This document shows, piece after piece, positions 34,422-43,295 of a stretch of 64,000 nt of DNA. A model generated the notes under the pieces. That model saw only the letters and a program-made list of their open reading frames with translations. It did not search any database and was not told the origin of the DNA. Position 1 is the first letter of the stretch; each line of letters begins with the position of its first letter. A program made the position numbers and the translations under genes. The DNA lies in contig CAZLEF010000032.1 in the NCBI GenBank assembly GCA_964558465.1, positions 1 to 64,000 of the forward strand, given 5' to 3'. This DNA comes from JACJYC01 sp964558465 (lineage in GTDB: Bacteria; Bacteroidota; Bacteroidia; Chitinophagales; Saprospiraceae).

Positions 34422-35402
34422 TCACCGTCCGTCGTAGCCTGAGCGCAGTCGGATCAAACATTCCACCCTGGCCCCGATCAGTACTTTGGAAGGGTCGTCG
34501 AGCAGGACCCTGACCTCCCGCACCCGCCGGTCTTCCAGGTTGTCGGCGCCGTCGGAAAACAAGGATTTTTTGCGCAAATACGGCGGTGCGAGCACGACCG
34601 TCCCGGTGGTCAGGATTTCGCTGCGACCTTGAAGTCGGATGGCAGCTTTTTGCCCCACCTGGATCTGGTCGGCAAACAATTCGTCAATCTCGGTAAGGGC
34701 GATGATGTCCCCTTCCGGTGCAAATTCGCCGATGAGGCTGTTTTCACCCAGGAACTCGCCGGGTTTGATGTCGACGGTCAGGAAGGCGCCTGCAGCCGGC
34801 GCCAGCACCATTTTTTTGTTTTTCAGGGTTTGGTAATAGGTTGCATCGGCCTGCAACTCGGCAATCCGGCTTTGTTGCTGGCGGATGGCGGCCTCTTTAG
34901 CCTTGATCTGGGCTTGCAGGTTGTCGACTGCAGCCCGGCTGTCGTCCAATTCTTTTTGGGTAAGGGCGTTGCCCTGTTGCAGGGCGAGGTTGCGATCGGC
35001 GTCGGCCTGCGCCTTGCGCAATTGCACCCGCAACACCTCCGCATCCGCGCGGGCGGCGGCCACCGATTCCTGCTGGGCGCCGATTTTGGCGTTGGCTTGC
35101 CGGATCTGCGCCGTTTCCAGTTCGTCGTCGAGCAAAACGATGACCTCATTCTTTTTCACCGGTTCCCCGACCCGTACACGGACCTCCCTGGCGATGCCAT
35201 TGGATTCGGCGGCCACCTTGACGATCCGGCCGGCAGGTTCAATGACCGCGATACCCAGCACCTCGTCCGGGATGTCCAGGGGGGCGTTTTTCAGGGAGTC
35301 CGCCCGGGCAGCCGTTTCGGCTTCCCCGGCAGGTTGATCGCTTCCTGAACCGCAAGCGCTGATCAGGAGGAAGGTGATGAAGGCCAAAAGCGTATTTTTC
35401 AT
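34422..35402 (-). CDS. HlyD/RND-type periplasmic adaptor lipoprotein
   Basis: A 326-residue adaptor with a lipobox (FLLISAC). A first barrel-sandwich half (RIVKVAAESNGIAREVRVRVGEPVKKNEVIVLLDDE) is followed by a long coiled-coil hairpin from about 95 to 190 and the second half (KKMVLAPAAGAFLTVDIKPGEFLGE). It bridges the inner-membrane permease and TolC. The ATG at 35402 is used because the preceding in-frame start is TTG. The 88-base gap to the permease gene contains a GGAGATGGGGAGA word that resembles the window's intergenic repeats. Confidence 0.9.
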   Translation of the reverse strand: MKNTLLAFITFLLISACGSGSDQPAGEAETAARADSLKNAPLDIPDEVLGIAVIEPAGRIVKVAAESNGIAREVRVRVGEPVKKNEVIVLLDDELETAQIRQANAKIGAQQESVAAARADAEVLRVQLRKAQADADRNLALQQGNALTQKELDDSRAAVDNLQAQIKAKEAAIRQQQSRIAELQADATYYQTLKNKKMVLAPAAGAFLTVDIKPGEFLGENSLIGEFAPEGDIIALTEIDELFADQIQVGQKAAIRLQGRSEILTTGTVVLAPPYLRKKSLFSDGADNLEDRRVREVRVLLDDPSKVLIGARVECLIRLRSGYDGR

Positions 35403-35425
35403 TTTCAAAATTGATTTTAAGTAAT

Positions 35426-36094
35426 TTACTTTTCCAAAACGGCGCCGTTCTCCACTTCCAGCACCCGGTGGGCGTAAGGGATGAGCCGGGGATCGTGAGA
35501 AACCACGGCGACGGATTTTCCGCCGTCGGCAAGCGCGCGCAACTCCCTCATCACGATGCCGAGCGAATTTTTATCGAGGGATGCGGTGGGTTCGTCGCAA
35601 AGGATCAGTTTGGGGTTGGTCACCAGCGCCCTTGCGATGGCGATCCGCTGTTGCTGGCCGCCGGAAAGTTGCCGGGGCAGGTTTTTCCGGCGGTCGGTCA
35701 TGCCCACCAGTTCGAGGGCTTGTTGCACCCGTTCGTTTCGTTCTTTGCGACCCACCCCCTGCAACCTGAGCGGCATCGCCACATTGTCCTGTGCGTTTAA
35801 GGGCGCCAAAAGGTTGATGCTTTGGAAAATAAAACCGATCGAATGGAGTCGCAATGCGGCCAACTGCCGCGCGTTCAATCGATTGATATGCTGCCCGTCC
35901 ACCCACAGGTCGCCGTAAGTCGGATAGATTACGCAGCCGAGCAACGACAAAAGGGTGGTTTTGCCGGAACCGGAGGGCCCCATGATGAGCAACAGTTCCC
36001 CTGCTTTTAATTGCAAGTAAGTGGGCTGCAAGGCCACAATGGTCTGGTCGCCCGTCTGGTATTCCTTGCCTGCGCCTTTCAATTCTGCGATCAT
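35426..36094 (-). CDS. ABC transporter ATPase (LolD/MacB/DevA type)
   Basis: A 222-residue ATPase. Walker A is GPSGSGKTTLL near residue 38, Q-loop FIFQSINLL, signature LSGGQQQRIAIARAL, Walker B LILCDEPTASLD and the H-loop SHDPR. It energises the permease at 33215-34333. Start is taken at the ATG at 36094, after which the protein aligns from its first residue with the family; the open frame extends much further upstream, but that stretch runs antisense through the MarR-like gene. It is the first gene of the efflux operon and is divergent from the MarR-like gene. Confidence 0.93.
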   Translation of the reverse strand: MIAELKGAGKEYQTGDQTIVALQPTYLQLKAGELLLIMGPSGSGKTTLLSLLGCVIYPTYGDLWVDGQHINRLNARQLAALRLHSIGFIFQSINLLAPLNAQDNVAMPLRLQGVGRKERNERVQQALELVGMTDRRKNLPRQLSGGQQQRIAIARALVTNPKLILCDEPTASLDKNSLGIVMRELRALADGGKSVAVVSHDPRLIPYAHRVLEVENGAVLEK

Positions 36095-36118
36095 GTCAAT
36101 AAACAATGTTTTCGTAAT

Positions 36119-36163
36119 AAACAATGTTATATTATTATTGTTTTGAAATAAAATGTATTTTTG
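36119..36163. promoter_or_regulatory. Divergent MarR operator/promoter region
   Basis: Between the divergent ATPase and MarR-like genes an inverted repeat AAACAAT (36119-36125) and ATTGTTT (36137-36143) has an 11-base spacer, and an additional direct AAACAATGTT copy is at 36101-36110. TATTTTTG at 36156-36163 is a plus-strand -7 box for the MarR-like gene. A MarR dimer bound here could block both genes. Confidence 0.6.
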
Positions 36164-36196
36164 AAAAAAATTCACTGGGAAATCGAAGTTGCGCGT

Positions 36197-36883
36197 ATGA
36201 CAAACAGAATTGTGGAATTGGTTAACCTGTGGGCCCAATATGAAGCCGAATCCCCCGGTATGACCATCGAGGATTTTTGCGTTAAACACCTGGCCAGGTC
36301 GGGAAAGGCACAAGGGCTGGATCCTGGCGAAGAATCCCTGCCGGACTGGGTAAAAACCCAACCTGATATAACAGAAGAAGAACCCTCCCCCTGGATCAAC
36401 AGCGAATTGTCGAGGCTGATCGGCAAGTTGATCCGGTATGTGCATTTTTATTCCAAAAAGGCTTTCCAGGAAGCCGGTGCGCCCAATTTCGACGATGTAC
36501 TGTATGTGGGTGTGATCCAGTTTATGGGCAATCCGCGCAAGAGCGAACTGATCTATGAAATGCTCGCGGAATTCCCTACCGGAATGGAGGTGATCAAAAG
36601 GCTTGTAAAACAAGGTTATGTAGAAGAATCCCCGGATGAACAGGACCGCCGGTCGAAACGTCTGCGGGCAACGGAGGCAGGGGTTAAATTATGGTTGGAC
36701 CTTTCGCCGAGGATGGAACAAGTAGGCGGACTTGCATTTGACTTTCTGAACGACGCTGAAAAACGCATGCTTCGTTCCCTGCTCGACCGGTTGGAACGCT
36801 TTCATGCAGACCATTTCAAGGCGCTTCAAAAAGCGGATTTTGAGACCTTGCACCGGAAGATGCGGGCGGAGATGATTCGTTGA
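36197..36883 (+). CDS. MarR-family transcriptional regulator
   Basis: A 228-residue winged-helix regulator. The N-terminal 90 residues look helical and charged; the winged helix lies around 115-190 (NPRKSELIYEMLAEFPTGMEVIKRLVKQGYVEESPDEQDRRSKRLRATEAG), with the typical DxRxK wing (DEQDRRSKR). The longer frame would begin at a TTG that lies inside the -7 box, so the ATG at 36197 is chosen. Divergence from the ABC/HlyD/FtsX/TolC operon and the palindrome between them suggest that it represses that operon and itself until an inducer binds. Confidence 0.9.
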   Translation: MTNRIVELVNLWAQYEAESPGMTIEDFCVKHLARSGKAQGLDPGEESLPDWVKTQPDITEEEPSPWINSELSRLIGKLIRYVHFYSKKAFQEAGAPNFDDVLYVGVIQFMGNPRKSELIYEMLAEFPTGMEVIKRLVKQGYVEESPDEQDRRSKRLRATEAGVKLWLDLSPRMEQVGGLAFDFLNDAEKRMLRSLLDRLERFHADHFKALQKADFETLHRKMRAEMIR

Positions 36884-37006
36884 GCGGGTTAAAATAACCG
36901 ATTTGGCGATTCGGGCAGGCGCTTGATGAGAACAAACGGCATGTATAAAACCTGATTATTTGAAATTTTATCTACCTTGTCCAGCCATAAAAAACCATCC
37001 CATATC

Positions 37007-37984
37007 ATGGACGCCGTTATCGACTCCGCAGTTCAGTTTTTTAAAACGCATTACGAAAGCCGCCTCGGCCCCGTCACCGTTGACCACCCGGCGGTCGAAC
37101 ATTTTGACCATACAGTGGTCCTCAACCATCCCTACCTGAAACACGACAACGGGCCGCGCATCTTCCACCACGGCGGCCAAACGGACGATGTGATCGTGCT
37201 GACCCACGGTTATACCGACTCTCCTTACTACCTCCAGGCGGTTGCCCGTCATTTTTACCGGGCAGGCGCCAACGTGGTCATGCCGCTGCTGCCCGCCCAC
37301 GGCCTGAAAAATCCCGGAGAAAGACTTCAGGATAAAACGCTGGACACCAAATGGAAAGCCACCATCGACCACGCAGTGGATACGGCCGCCCTGCTGGGCG
37401 CCCGCATTTCCGTCGGCGGATTCTCCACCGGCGGGGCCCTCAGCCTCAACAAGATCCTGCGCGATGAAACCCGGCAGATCACCGGCGGCCTGTTCCTTTT
37501 TTCGGCGGCGATCGGCCTGGGCGACCTGACCGAGGCGGCCAGCAAATCAAGATTCCTGCAATCCTTCCTCAAACTCGTCGAGGGCGCTCTGCCGGGAGAA
37601 GGCAAAGACCCTTATAAATACCCGGGAATGTCTTCAACCGGCGGGATAGAGGTCGGTAATATCGTCAATGAAAACAACCGCCTGCTCGACGCCGGCAAAG
37701 GCAACCGGACCGTCAAACACCCGGTTTTTGCGGCGCACTCCGCCCACGACCAAACTGCCAAACTCTCGGGGTTGATGGAGTTTTTGGAGGACCATGTAGA
37801 AGACGGCGCCGCCATCGTCATCGCCGAAAAGGTGGAACACGCCTGCCTGCCCCTGGACAAGGATATCCCCCTGCAAGCCGGGTTCGACAACGAATTGTCC
37901 TACCCACCCATTGCCAATCCAAAATTTGTGTGGATGATGGAGAGTGCGATCTCGTTTTTTGAACGGGAAGTCAGGGGGAGGTAA
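37007..37984 (+). CDS. Alpha/beta hydrolase (esterase/lipase-like)
   Basis: A 325-residue protein without a clear signal peptide. The oxyanion-side motif is VLTHGYTDSPYY, the nucleophile elbow is GGFSTGG (Ser in G-x-S-x-G) near residue 143, and a late KVEHACLPLD supplies the catalytic His. Strand-helix alternation fits the alpha/beta hydrolase fold. The substrate may be an ester or a lipid. It stands alone on the plus strand, 120 bases after the MarR-like gene. Confidence 0.88.
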   Translation: MDAVIDSAVQFFKTHYESRLGPVTVDHPAVEHFDHTVVLNHPYLKHDNGPRIFHHGGQTDDVIVLTHGYTDSPYYLQAVARHFYRAGANVVMPLLPAHGLKNPGERLQDKTLDTKWKATIDHAVDTAALLGARISVGGFSTGGALSLNKILRDETRQITGGLFLFSAAIGLGDLTEAASKSRFLQSFLKLVEGALPGEGKDPYKYPGMSSTGGIEVGNIVNENNRLLDAGKGNRTVKHPVFAAHSAHDQTAKLSGLMEFLEDHVEDGAAIVIAEKVEHACLPLDKDIPLQAGFDNELSYPPIANPKFVWMMESAISFFEREVRGR

Positions 37985-38042
37985 GGTTTAAATGCAAAAT
38001 GTAAACGGCTGAATGCAAAATGTAAAAGTTTTGAATTCATGA

Positions 38043-38065
38043 TTTCCCCGGATATAACCGGGAAA
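38043..38065 (+). promoter_or_regulatory. Palindrome at the DUF4143 remnant
   Basis: TTTCCCCGG (38043-38051) faces CCGGGAAA (38058-38065), an inverted repeat with one extra C. It lies directly before the ATG of the remnant gene at 38067, as in the other AAA-ATPase loci of this window. Confidence 0.5.
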
Positions 38066-38066
38066 A

Positions 38067-38522
38067 ATGGCCATTTTTCTCGGTCAGCGATACATCGATC
38101 TTTTGGAAAAGGCCTTTATTGTCTTTCGCTTGCCGGCCTTCAGCCGTAACCTGAGGACGGAATTAAAGAAGACGCGCAAAATATTTTTTTACGACAACGG
38201 CATCCGGAATGCTATTATCGGTGATTACCGCCCTGTGGAATTGCGGAACGATATCGGGGCGCTTTGGGAAAATTTCATGGTGAGCGAACGTATCAAACGC
38301 AATCGCTTTCATGGGTTTTACGGCAGTCAGTCCTTCTGGCGAACGGTCAACCAGCAGGAGATCGACTACCTGGAAGAATACGACAGCCAACTTTATGCCT
38401 ATGAATTCAAATGGAATCCGCAAAAAAAAGCCAAAATTCCTTCCGCTTTCTCTGCTGCCTATCCGGATGCCCTGTACAAAGTGATTTCGCCGGAAAACTA
38501 TCAGGATTTCCTTGCGCCCTGA
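38067..38522 (+). pseudogene. 3' remnant of an AAA_14/DUF4143 ATPase
   Basis: The 151 codons match only the C-terminal DUF4143 part of this ATPase family: RYIDLLEKAFIVFRLPAFSRNLR, KIFFYDNGIRNAI, LWENFMVSERIKR and the nuclease-like EIDYLEEYDSQLYAYEFKW. The N-terminal ATPase half (Walker A and B) is missing. The fragment begins with an ATG next to a palindrome, so an internal deletion seems to have fused the old start region to the C-terminal domain. It is probably not functional as an ATPase. Confidence 0.75.
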
Positions 38523-38529
38523 ACTGATG

Positions 38530-38640
38530 GTGTTTTTTTAGTTCAAGGTTGTTGATTATCGTTTATAGTTGTTTATGGTTGTTGGCGGCCGTTAACCACA
38601 ATGAACCACAATGAACTATAATAAACCATAACCAACCCGC
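38530..38640. repeat. Word-like repeats after the DUF4143 remnant
   Basis: The stretch contains GTTGTTGATTATCGTTTATA and GTTGTTTATGGTTGTTGG on one side and AACCACAATG twice, then AACTATAATAAACCATAACC, on the other. The two halves are loosely complementary. No gene is present. It belongs to the same class of low-complexity intergenic sequence seen at 14055 and 45393. Confidence 0.65.
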
Positions 38641-38665
38641 CTCCCAATTTTTCCCGCATTTTTCC

Positions 38666-38673
38666 TACTTTTG
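38666..38673 (+). promoter_or_regulatory. TAnnTTTG box for the Gfo/Idh/MocA gene
   Basis: TACTTTTG ends 21 bases before the ATG at 38695. It overlaps the earlier in-frame TTG (38671), which argues against that start. Confidence 0.45.
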
Positions 38674-38694
38674 GCCATTATAACCAACCATATC

Positions 38695-40092
38695 ATGGCA
38701 CAATCGAACTCCTCCCGAAGAAAATTCCTCCGCCAGCTCGGCGCATCCTCTGTTTTATTGTCGGCAGCCTCGATCAGCGACCTTGCTGCCAGGGAACAAT
38801 ATGAACAACGACTGCTGGAGGCGCCCAAACGCATCAGCGCCAACGACAAGGTCCGCATCGCCGTCGTCGGTACGGGCATCCAGGGACACCAGGACCTGGG
38901 GTTCGCCCTTCGGGTTCCCGGGGTTGAACTGGCCGCCGCCTGCGACCTCTATACCGGCCGCCTGAAACGCATGAAAGAACTCCACGGCCAGGATCTTTTT
39001 GTCACACAGGACTACCGCGAGATTCTTGAAAAGCCGGATATCGACGCCATCATCCTCGCCACCTCCGATCAATGGCATTCCCGCATTGCCATCGACGCCA
39101 TGAAAAAGGGCAAACACGTGTATTGCGAAAAGCCCATGGTGCAAAAAATAAAAGAAGGCCTGCCCATCATCAAGGCGTGGCGGGAATCGGGGCGAATTAT
39201 GCAGGTAGGCAGCCAGGGCATCAGCGGTTTGCATACCCAAAAGGCGCGGGAACTCTTCCAGGCCGGGGAGATCGGCCGGCTCAATTGCATCGAAGCCACC
39301 TACGACCGCCAAAGCGCGCTGGGCGCCTGGCAATACACCATGCCCACCGACGGGTCGCCCGAAACGGTAGATTGGGACCGGTACATCGCCGGCATGTCCA
39401 AAATGCCGTATGACGCCAAAAAATTCTTCTGGTGGCGCAATTACCGCGAATTCGGTACGGGTGTGGCGGGCGACCTGTTTGTGCACCTGCTCACCAGCAT
39501 CCACGCCATTACGGGTTCGATGGGGCCCACACAAATCGCGTCGACCGCCGAACTGAGTTATTGGAAAGACGGCCGGAACGTGCCCGACGTGATGACCGCC
39601 GTCATGAACTATCCCGAAACCGCCGCCCACCCGCAGTTCCAGCTCATGATCCGCGTCAATTTTGCCGCAGGAACGGGCGGGATCAACCAGATCCGGTTCA
39701 TCGGCGACGAAGGGTTCATGGAGTACGGCGGCCGATCCGTTAAAGTGCAGCACAGCATCATGCCCAAAGCCCCCGGCATCGGCGGCTGGGACGCCCTGTC
39801 GACCTACCCGGAGGCGATGCAGCAGGAGATTATGAAAAAGTACAACGAAACCTGGCCGGAGGCCGACCGGCAAAGCCCCAAAAAGGACCCGGTGGAGTAC
39901 ATCGTGCCGAGGGATCACAGCCCGAACGTGGAACATATGATCAATTTCTTCGACGCGATCCGGATGAACAAACCCGTGATCGAGGACCCCACGGTCGGAT
40001 TCCGGGCGGCCGCCCCTTCGATCGCCTGCAACGAAAGTTATTTCAAAAAGAAGATCATCCAATGGGATCCGGCGGGTATGAAGATTGCGTAA
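38695..40092 (+). CDS. Exported Gfo/Idh/MocA-family oxidoreductase
   Basis: A 465-residue NAD(P)-dependent oxidoreductase with a twin-arginine-like signal (SSRRKFLRQLGASSVLLSAAS). The Rossmann domain begins VRIAVVGTGIQG and has DAIILATSDQWH and the catalytic-domain motif KHVYCEKPM, whose Lys is the usual catalytic residue. The C-terminal alpha/beta domain has the substrate-side GTGVAGDLFVHLL. Exported members in Bacteroidota act on sugars or inositol-like compounds, often with cofactor bound before export. Single gene with its own -7 box. Confidence 0.92.
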   Translation: MAQSNSSRRKFLRQLGASSVLLSAASISDLAAREQYEQRLLEAPKRISANDKVRIAVVGTGIQGHQDLGFALRVPGVELAAACDLYTGRLKRMKELHGQDLFVTQDYREILEKPDIDAIILATSDQWHSRIAIDAMKKGKHVYCEKPMVQKIKEGLPIIKAWRESGRIMQVGSQGISGLHTQKARELFQAGEIGRLNCIEATYDRQSALGAWQYTMPTDGSPETVDWDRYIAGMSKMPYDAKKFFWWRNYREFGTGVAGDLFVHLLTSIHAITGSMGPTQIASTAELSYWKDGRNVPDVMTAVMNYPETAAHPQFQLMIRVNFAAGTGGINQIRFIGDEGFMEYGGRSVKVQHSIMPKAPGIGGWDALSTYPEAMQQEIMKKYNETWPEADRQSPKKDPVEYIVPRDHSPNVEHMINFFDAIRMNKPVIEDPTVGFRAAAPSIACNESYFKKKIIQWDPAGMKIA

Positions 40093-40471
40093 TAGTATCG
40101 AATTAAACCGGTTGTTCATGGCGGATTGGCTGAACTTTTTTACGCTGTTAGGCGCCCTGCAGAGGATATTTTTTGGTATCGTTTTATTGGGTTTACCGGT
40201 CGGTAGACGCATTGCCAATCGTTCCGAAACACTGATGTCGAAAAAATGCAGTTTGGCCTTGCAGAATTCCGGGGAAACCGCGACCAGACGGTTTGGAATA
40301 TGTTAAAAACGCCGTTCAGGAAATCCGCCTGGAAATATTACCTTGTTGGGAATTTCACGGATCCGCATGAATGATATCGACATGAAATTTCCAACCATTT
40401 TTATAATTGCGCTTTTGCTCCGGTTTTTCTTTTCAGCAATTATAACAGATACTGACCTATAAAATACAGGA
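40093..40471. other. 379-base stretch without a convincing gene
   Basis: Short frames are present but none is supportable: 40246-40374 (42 codons) and 40367-40462 (31 codons, hydrophobic, IIALLLRFFFSAII). A fragment near 40120 (MADWLNFFTLLGAL) faintly resembles the start of a Na/Pi cotransporter. I regard the stretch as decayed sequence plus the upstream region of the next gene. Confidence 0.5.
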
Positions 40472-41659
40472 ATGAAAAGGAATTCAGGGATAGGACAAAC
40501 CTGCTGTTTTTTTTTCTCCTTTTTACCTTTTTGGGCCCTTGGACAACCTTTCGTCCCCGGTAATACCTATTTCAGCGCCGGCAATTATATCGAATACCAG
40601 GCCGGCAACCTGCCCATCGTCATTGCCGTACCGCACGGGGGCGACCTGGAACCCGCGAGCATATCCAACCGGGACTGCAGCGGCTGCACCTACGTCAAAG
40701 ACTCCTATACCCAGGAAATGAGCCGGGAGATCCGGGAAGCGTTTTTCGCGGCGACGGGCTGTTATCCGCATATCGTCATCAACCGGCTCCACCGCCGCAA
40801 ACTGGACGCCAACCGGGAGATCAGCGAAGCGGCCGATGGCAACCCCGCCGCTGAAAAAGCGTGGAGTGCATTTCATGCCTTTATCGATTCTTCCAAAAAC
40901 CAGATTTTGAAGCAATACGCCAAAGGACTTTTTCTTGATTTGCACGGCCATGCCCATGATATTCAGCGGGTTGAACTGGGTTATTTGCTCACGGGCGAAG
41001 ATCTGAAAATGTCCGATGACGTTTTGAACGCCCCAGAATATATCGCCCGCAGCAGCATCAAAAATCTGGCGGTTTCCAACCCCGGCGGGTCAACACATGC
41101 CGGGTTGTTGCGGGGAGAGGAGAGTTTCGGCGCATTGCTGGAAAGTCTTTCCTTTCCAGGCGTGCCTTCGGATGTCGACCCCTATCCTTTGGTCAATCAA
41201 CCTTATTTCAACGGAGGGTACAACGTGGCCCGTCACGGCTCCAATAAAGGCGGCGCGATAGACGGTATCCAGGTGGAATGCAATTGGGATATCCGGGTTG
41301 ACGGGTTAACCCGCAAAAAATTTGCAAAAAGCCTGACGGAGACTATACTGGCGTATCTTGAAGCCCATTATTTTCCAGGATTCCAGGATCTATTTTGCCG
41401 GTACGTTTCTTCCGGGCAGACACCGGGCGACCTGGATATCCTGGTCTACCCCAATCCCTCCGCAGGAATTTTGAATTTCCGGTCCGGCCTCCCACCCCGT
41501 TCCGTCCGCCTTTACCGGAGCGACGGGCGATTGGTCCGGCAATTTTCCGTACAGCCGGATCAAACCTGGCTGGATTTCAGCGACCTGGTCCCTGGTGTCT
41601 ATTTTTTACAATTCGTGTTCGGAAATTCGGTGAAAACCATTCGTTGGATCAAACGGTGA
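40472..41659 (+). CDS. N-formylglutamate-amidohydrolase-like protein with T9SS tail
   Basis: A 395-residue exported protein. The N-terminal domain resembles the N-formylglutamate amidohydrolase/Zn-peptidase superfamily: VIAVPHGGDLEP near the start of the domain (His ligand), HRRKLDANREI and the conserved LFLDLHGHAHD with His ligands. It should be a Zn-dependent amidase or peptidase. The last 80 residues are a type IX sorting domain (DILVYPNPSAG, LVPGVYFLQFVFG and a basic WIKR end). Its substrate cannot be read from the sequence. It is followed after 98 bases by the S41 peptidase gene. Confidence 0.82.
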   Translation: MKRNSGIGQTCCFFFSFLPFWALGQPFVPGNTYFSAGNYIEYQAGNLPIVIAVPHGGDLEPASISNRDCSGCTYVKDSYTQEMSREIREAFFAATGCYPHIVINRLHRRKLDANREISEAADGNPAAEKAWSAFHAFIDSSKNQILKQYAKGLFLDLHGHAHDIQRVELGYLLTGEDLKMSDDVLNAPEYIARSSIKNLAVSNPGGSTHAGLLRGEESFGALLESLSFPGVPSDVDPYPLVNQPYFNGGYNVARHGSNKGGAIDGIQVECNWDIRVDGLTRKKFAKSLTETILAYLEAHYFPGFQDLFCRYVSSGQTPGDLDILVYPNPSAGILNFRSGLPPRSVRLYRSDGRLVRQFSVQPDQTWLDFSDLVPGVYFLQFVFGNSVKTIRWIKR

Positions 41660-41757
41660 TTATTGGATTGTGAGTGACACCTTTTTGGGTTGCATCCACA
41701 GAATAAATCGGCTGATTTTGGTGTTTCAGATCCAGGAAATCACCAAAAGAATCACCC

Positions 41758-43230
41758 ATGGAATTCGCAAAACACCTGTTGGCTCCGGCCATTTGCCTGC
41801 TGTTTTCGTCAGCTTCGGCTCAAATTTTTTCCAACCTCGATTTTGAGGCCACCTGCCCGCAGTCCGCAACCGGGTTCTGCCGCTGGGATAAATCCTGGGG
41901 TGGCAAAGATGCGATACGTGTATATGGTGAAACCGGCGCCCGCTCGATGCTGATCGACGTACAAAAAGGGGTCGGGTTTGCGGAACAAACAGCGGAGATC
42001 ACCGGAGACCCCGGGCTCAGGGTCATTTCGGTTTCCGGCAAGATCCGGACGGAGAACGTGGAAGGCAAAGGGGCCGGGCTGAATATCGCCATTCTCGACA
42101 ACAGCGGACAACTGCTTTTTAACAAGGATATGGGTTATGGAACCTTCAACTGGGTAAGCGGCAGCAGGGATTGGCGGGAATACACCCTTTCCGCAGTCTG
42201 CGCACCTGAAGCAACCCATATCCGGATCGGCGCCATCCTTTATGGTTCCGGCAAAGCCTGGTTCGACGACTTTGCTGTAACGATCCGTTCCGCCAAAAAC
42301 AGCCGCCCCAGCCGGTTGGCCAGATCCTATCTTTCGGCGGCGGTGGATACCATTGCAATCCATTCCCTGCGCAAGGATTCGGCAGATCTGAAAACGTTGA
42401 AAAAAAACGCCCTGCGGATCGCGGGCCCGGCTAAAAAACCGGCAGATTGCCACCTGGCCGTGACCTGGTTGCTCCAGTCGCTGGGCGACCACCATTCCTT
42501 TTTCATGACCCCGGAAGAAGTGAAGGGATGGGAAGGCGGCGATGAAGACCCTGCGGAAGTGGTTTTTCCAACATCCCGGATCATCGACGGCTGCGGATAC
42601 GTGAACGTACCCCATTTTCACGGCGGCGACCCGAAATCGATCCAGGCTTATGCCGACAGCCTGCAAACCCTCCTGCGGAACCTGGACCGGGCGGATATCA
42701 AAGGTTGGATCATCGATCTGCGCCAGAACACCGGCGGGAATATGGAACCTATGATCGCCGGGCTGGGCCCCTTGTTCGATTCGGAAAAACTGGGTTATCT
42801 TTTTGATGTGAACGGCGGCAAGGAATACTGGGCTTATAAAAACGGGGCTTATTACTGGGAAAATGAAAAACTGACGGCGCCGACCCTCCCCGTCCGGCTG
42901 CAACATCGCCGCCCGATTGCCGTGCTGATCGGGCCGCAGACCGGCAGTTCGGGCGAAATTGCAGCCATTTCTTTTATCGGCAACGGAAATACCCGGCTGT
43001 TCGGCCAACCCACCTGGGGCCTGACGACCGGAAACGGGGCGTTCGACCTGCCCGACGGCGCGCGGATGATGCTCGCGTCGACCATTATGGCCGACCGGAA
43101 TGAAAAACGGTATTACGGCCCGGTTGAACCGGATGAACGGGTGGAAAATGTGGATTTGAAATTGCCAACTTCAAACAGCGGGGATGCGGGGATCGGGGCG
43201 GCGGTGAAGTGGATATTTGGGAAAAATTGA
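41758..43230 (+). CDS. Exported S41-family peptidase with N-terminal beta domain
   Basis: A 490-residue protein with a signal peptide ending SASAQ. Residues about 25-185 form a carbohydrate-binding-like beta sandwich (NLDFEATC start, SVSGKIRTENVEGKGAGLNIAI, DWREYTLSAVCAPEATHIRIG). Residues about 190-490 are an S41/tail-specific protease domain: GWIIDLRQNTGGNMEPM and the nucleophile segment IGPQTGSSGEIAAISFIG (Ser), with WGLTTGNG and a final LDDGARMMLA-like LPDGARMMLAS. No PDZ domain is obvious. The peptidase probably works in the periplasm or outside the cell. Confidence 0.88.
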   Translation: MEFAKHLLAPAICLLFSSASAQIFSNLDFEATCPQSATGFCRWDKSWGGKDAIRVYGETGARSMLIDVQKGVGFAEQTAEITGDPGLRVISVSGKIRTENVEGKGAGLNIAILDNSGQLLFNKDMGYGTFNWVSGSRDWREYTLSAVCAPEATHIRIGAILYGSGKAWFDDFAVTIRSAKNSRPSRLARSYLSAAVDTIAIHSLRKDSADLKTLKKNALRIAGPAKKPADCHLAVTWLLQSLGDHHSFFMTPEEVKGWEGGDEDPAEVVFPTSRIIDGCGYVNVPHFHGGDPKSIQAYADSLQTLLRNLDRADIKGWIIDLRQNTGGNMEPMIAGLGPLFDSEKLGYLFDVNGGKEYWAYKNGAYYWENEKLTAPTLPVRLQHRRPIAVLIGPQTGSSGEIAAISFIGNGNTRLFGQPTWGLTTGNGAFDLPDGARMMLASTIMADRNEKRYYGPVEPDERVENVDLKLPTSNSGDAGIGAAVKWIFGKN

Positions 43231-43295
43231 GGAGATGGATGAATGGGTTTGAAGTTGCATACTTCAAACAGCTGGCCCGTTCAGGAAAGCATAAC

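Noticed and set aside
35426..36613. Long form of the ABC ATPase with about 170 extra N-terminal residues
   Set aside because: The extra part is antisense to the MarR-like gene and crosses its promoter; the ATPase family starts at the ATG at 36094.
40120..40306. Small frame starting MADWLNFFTLLGAL
   Set aside because: The similarity to Na/Pi cotransporter starts is too short and the rest does not fit; left as unassigned sequence.
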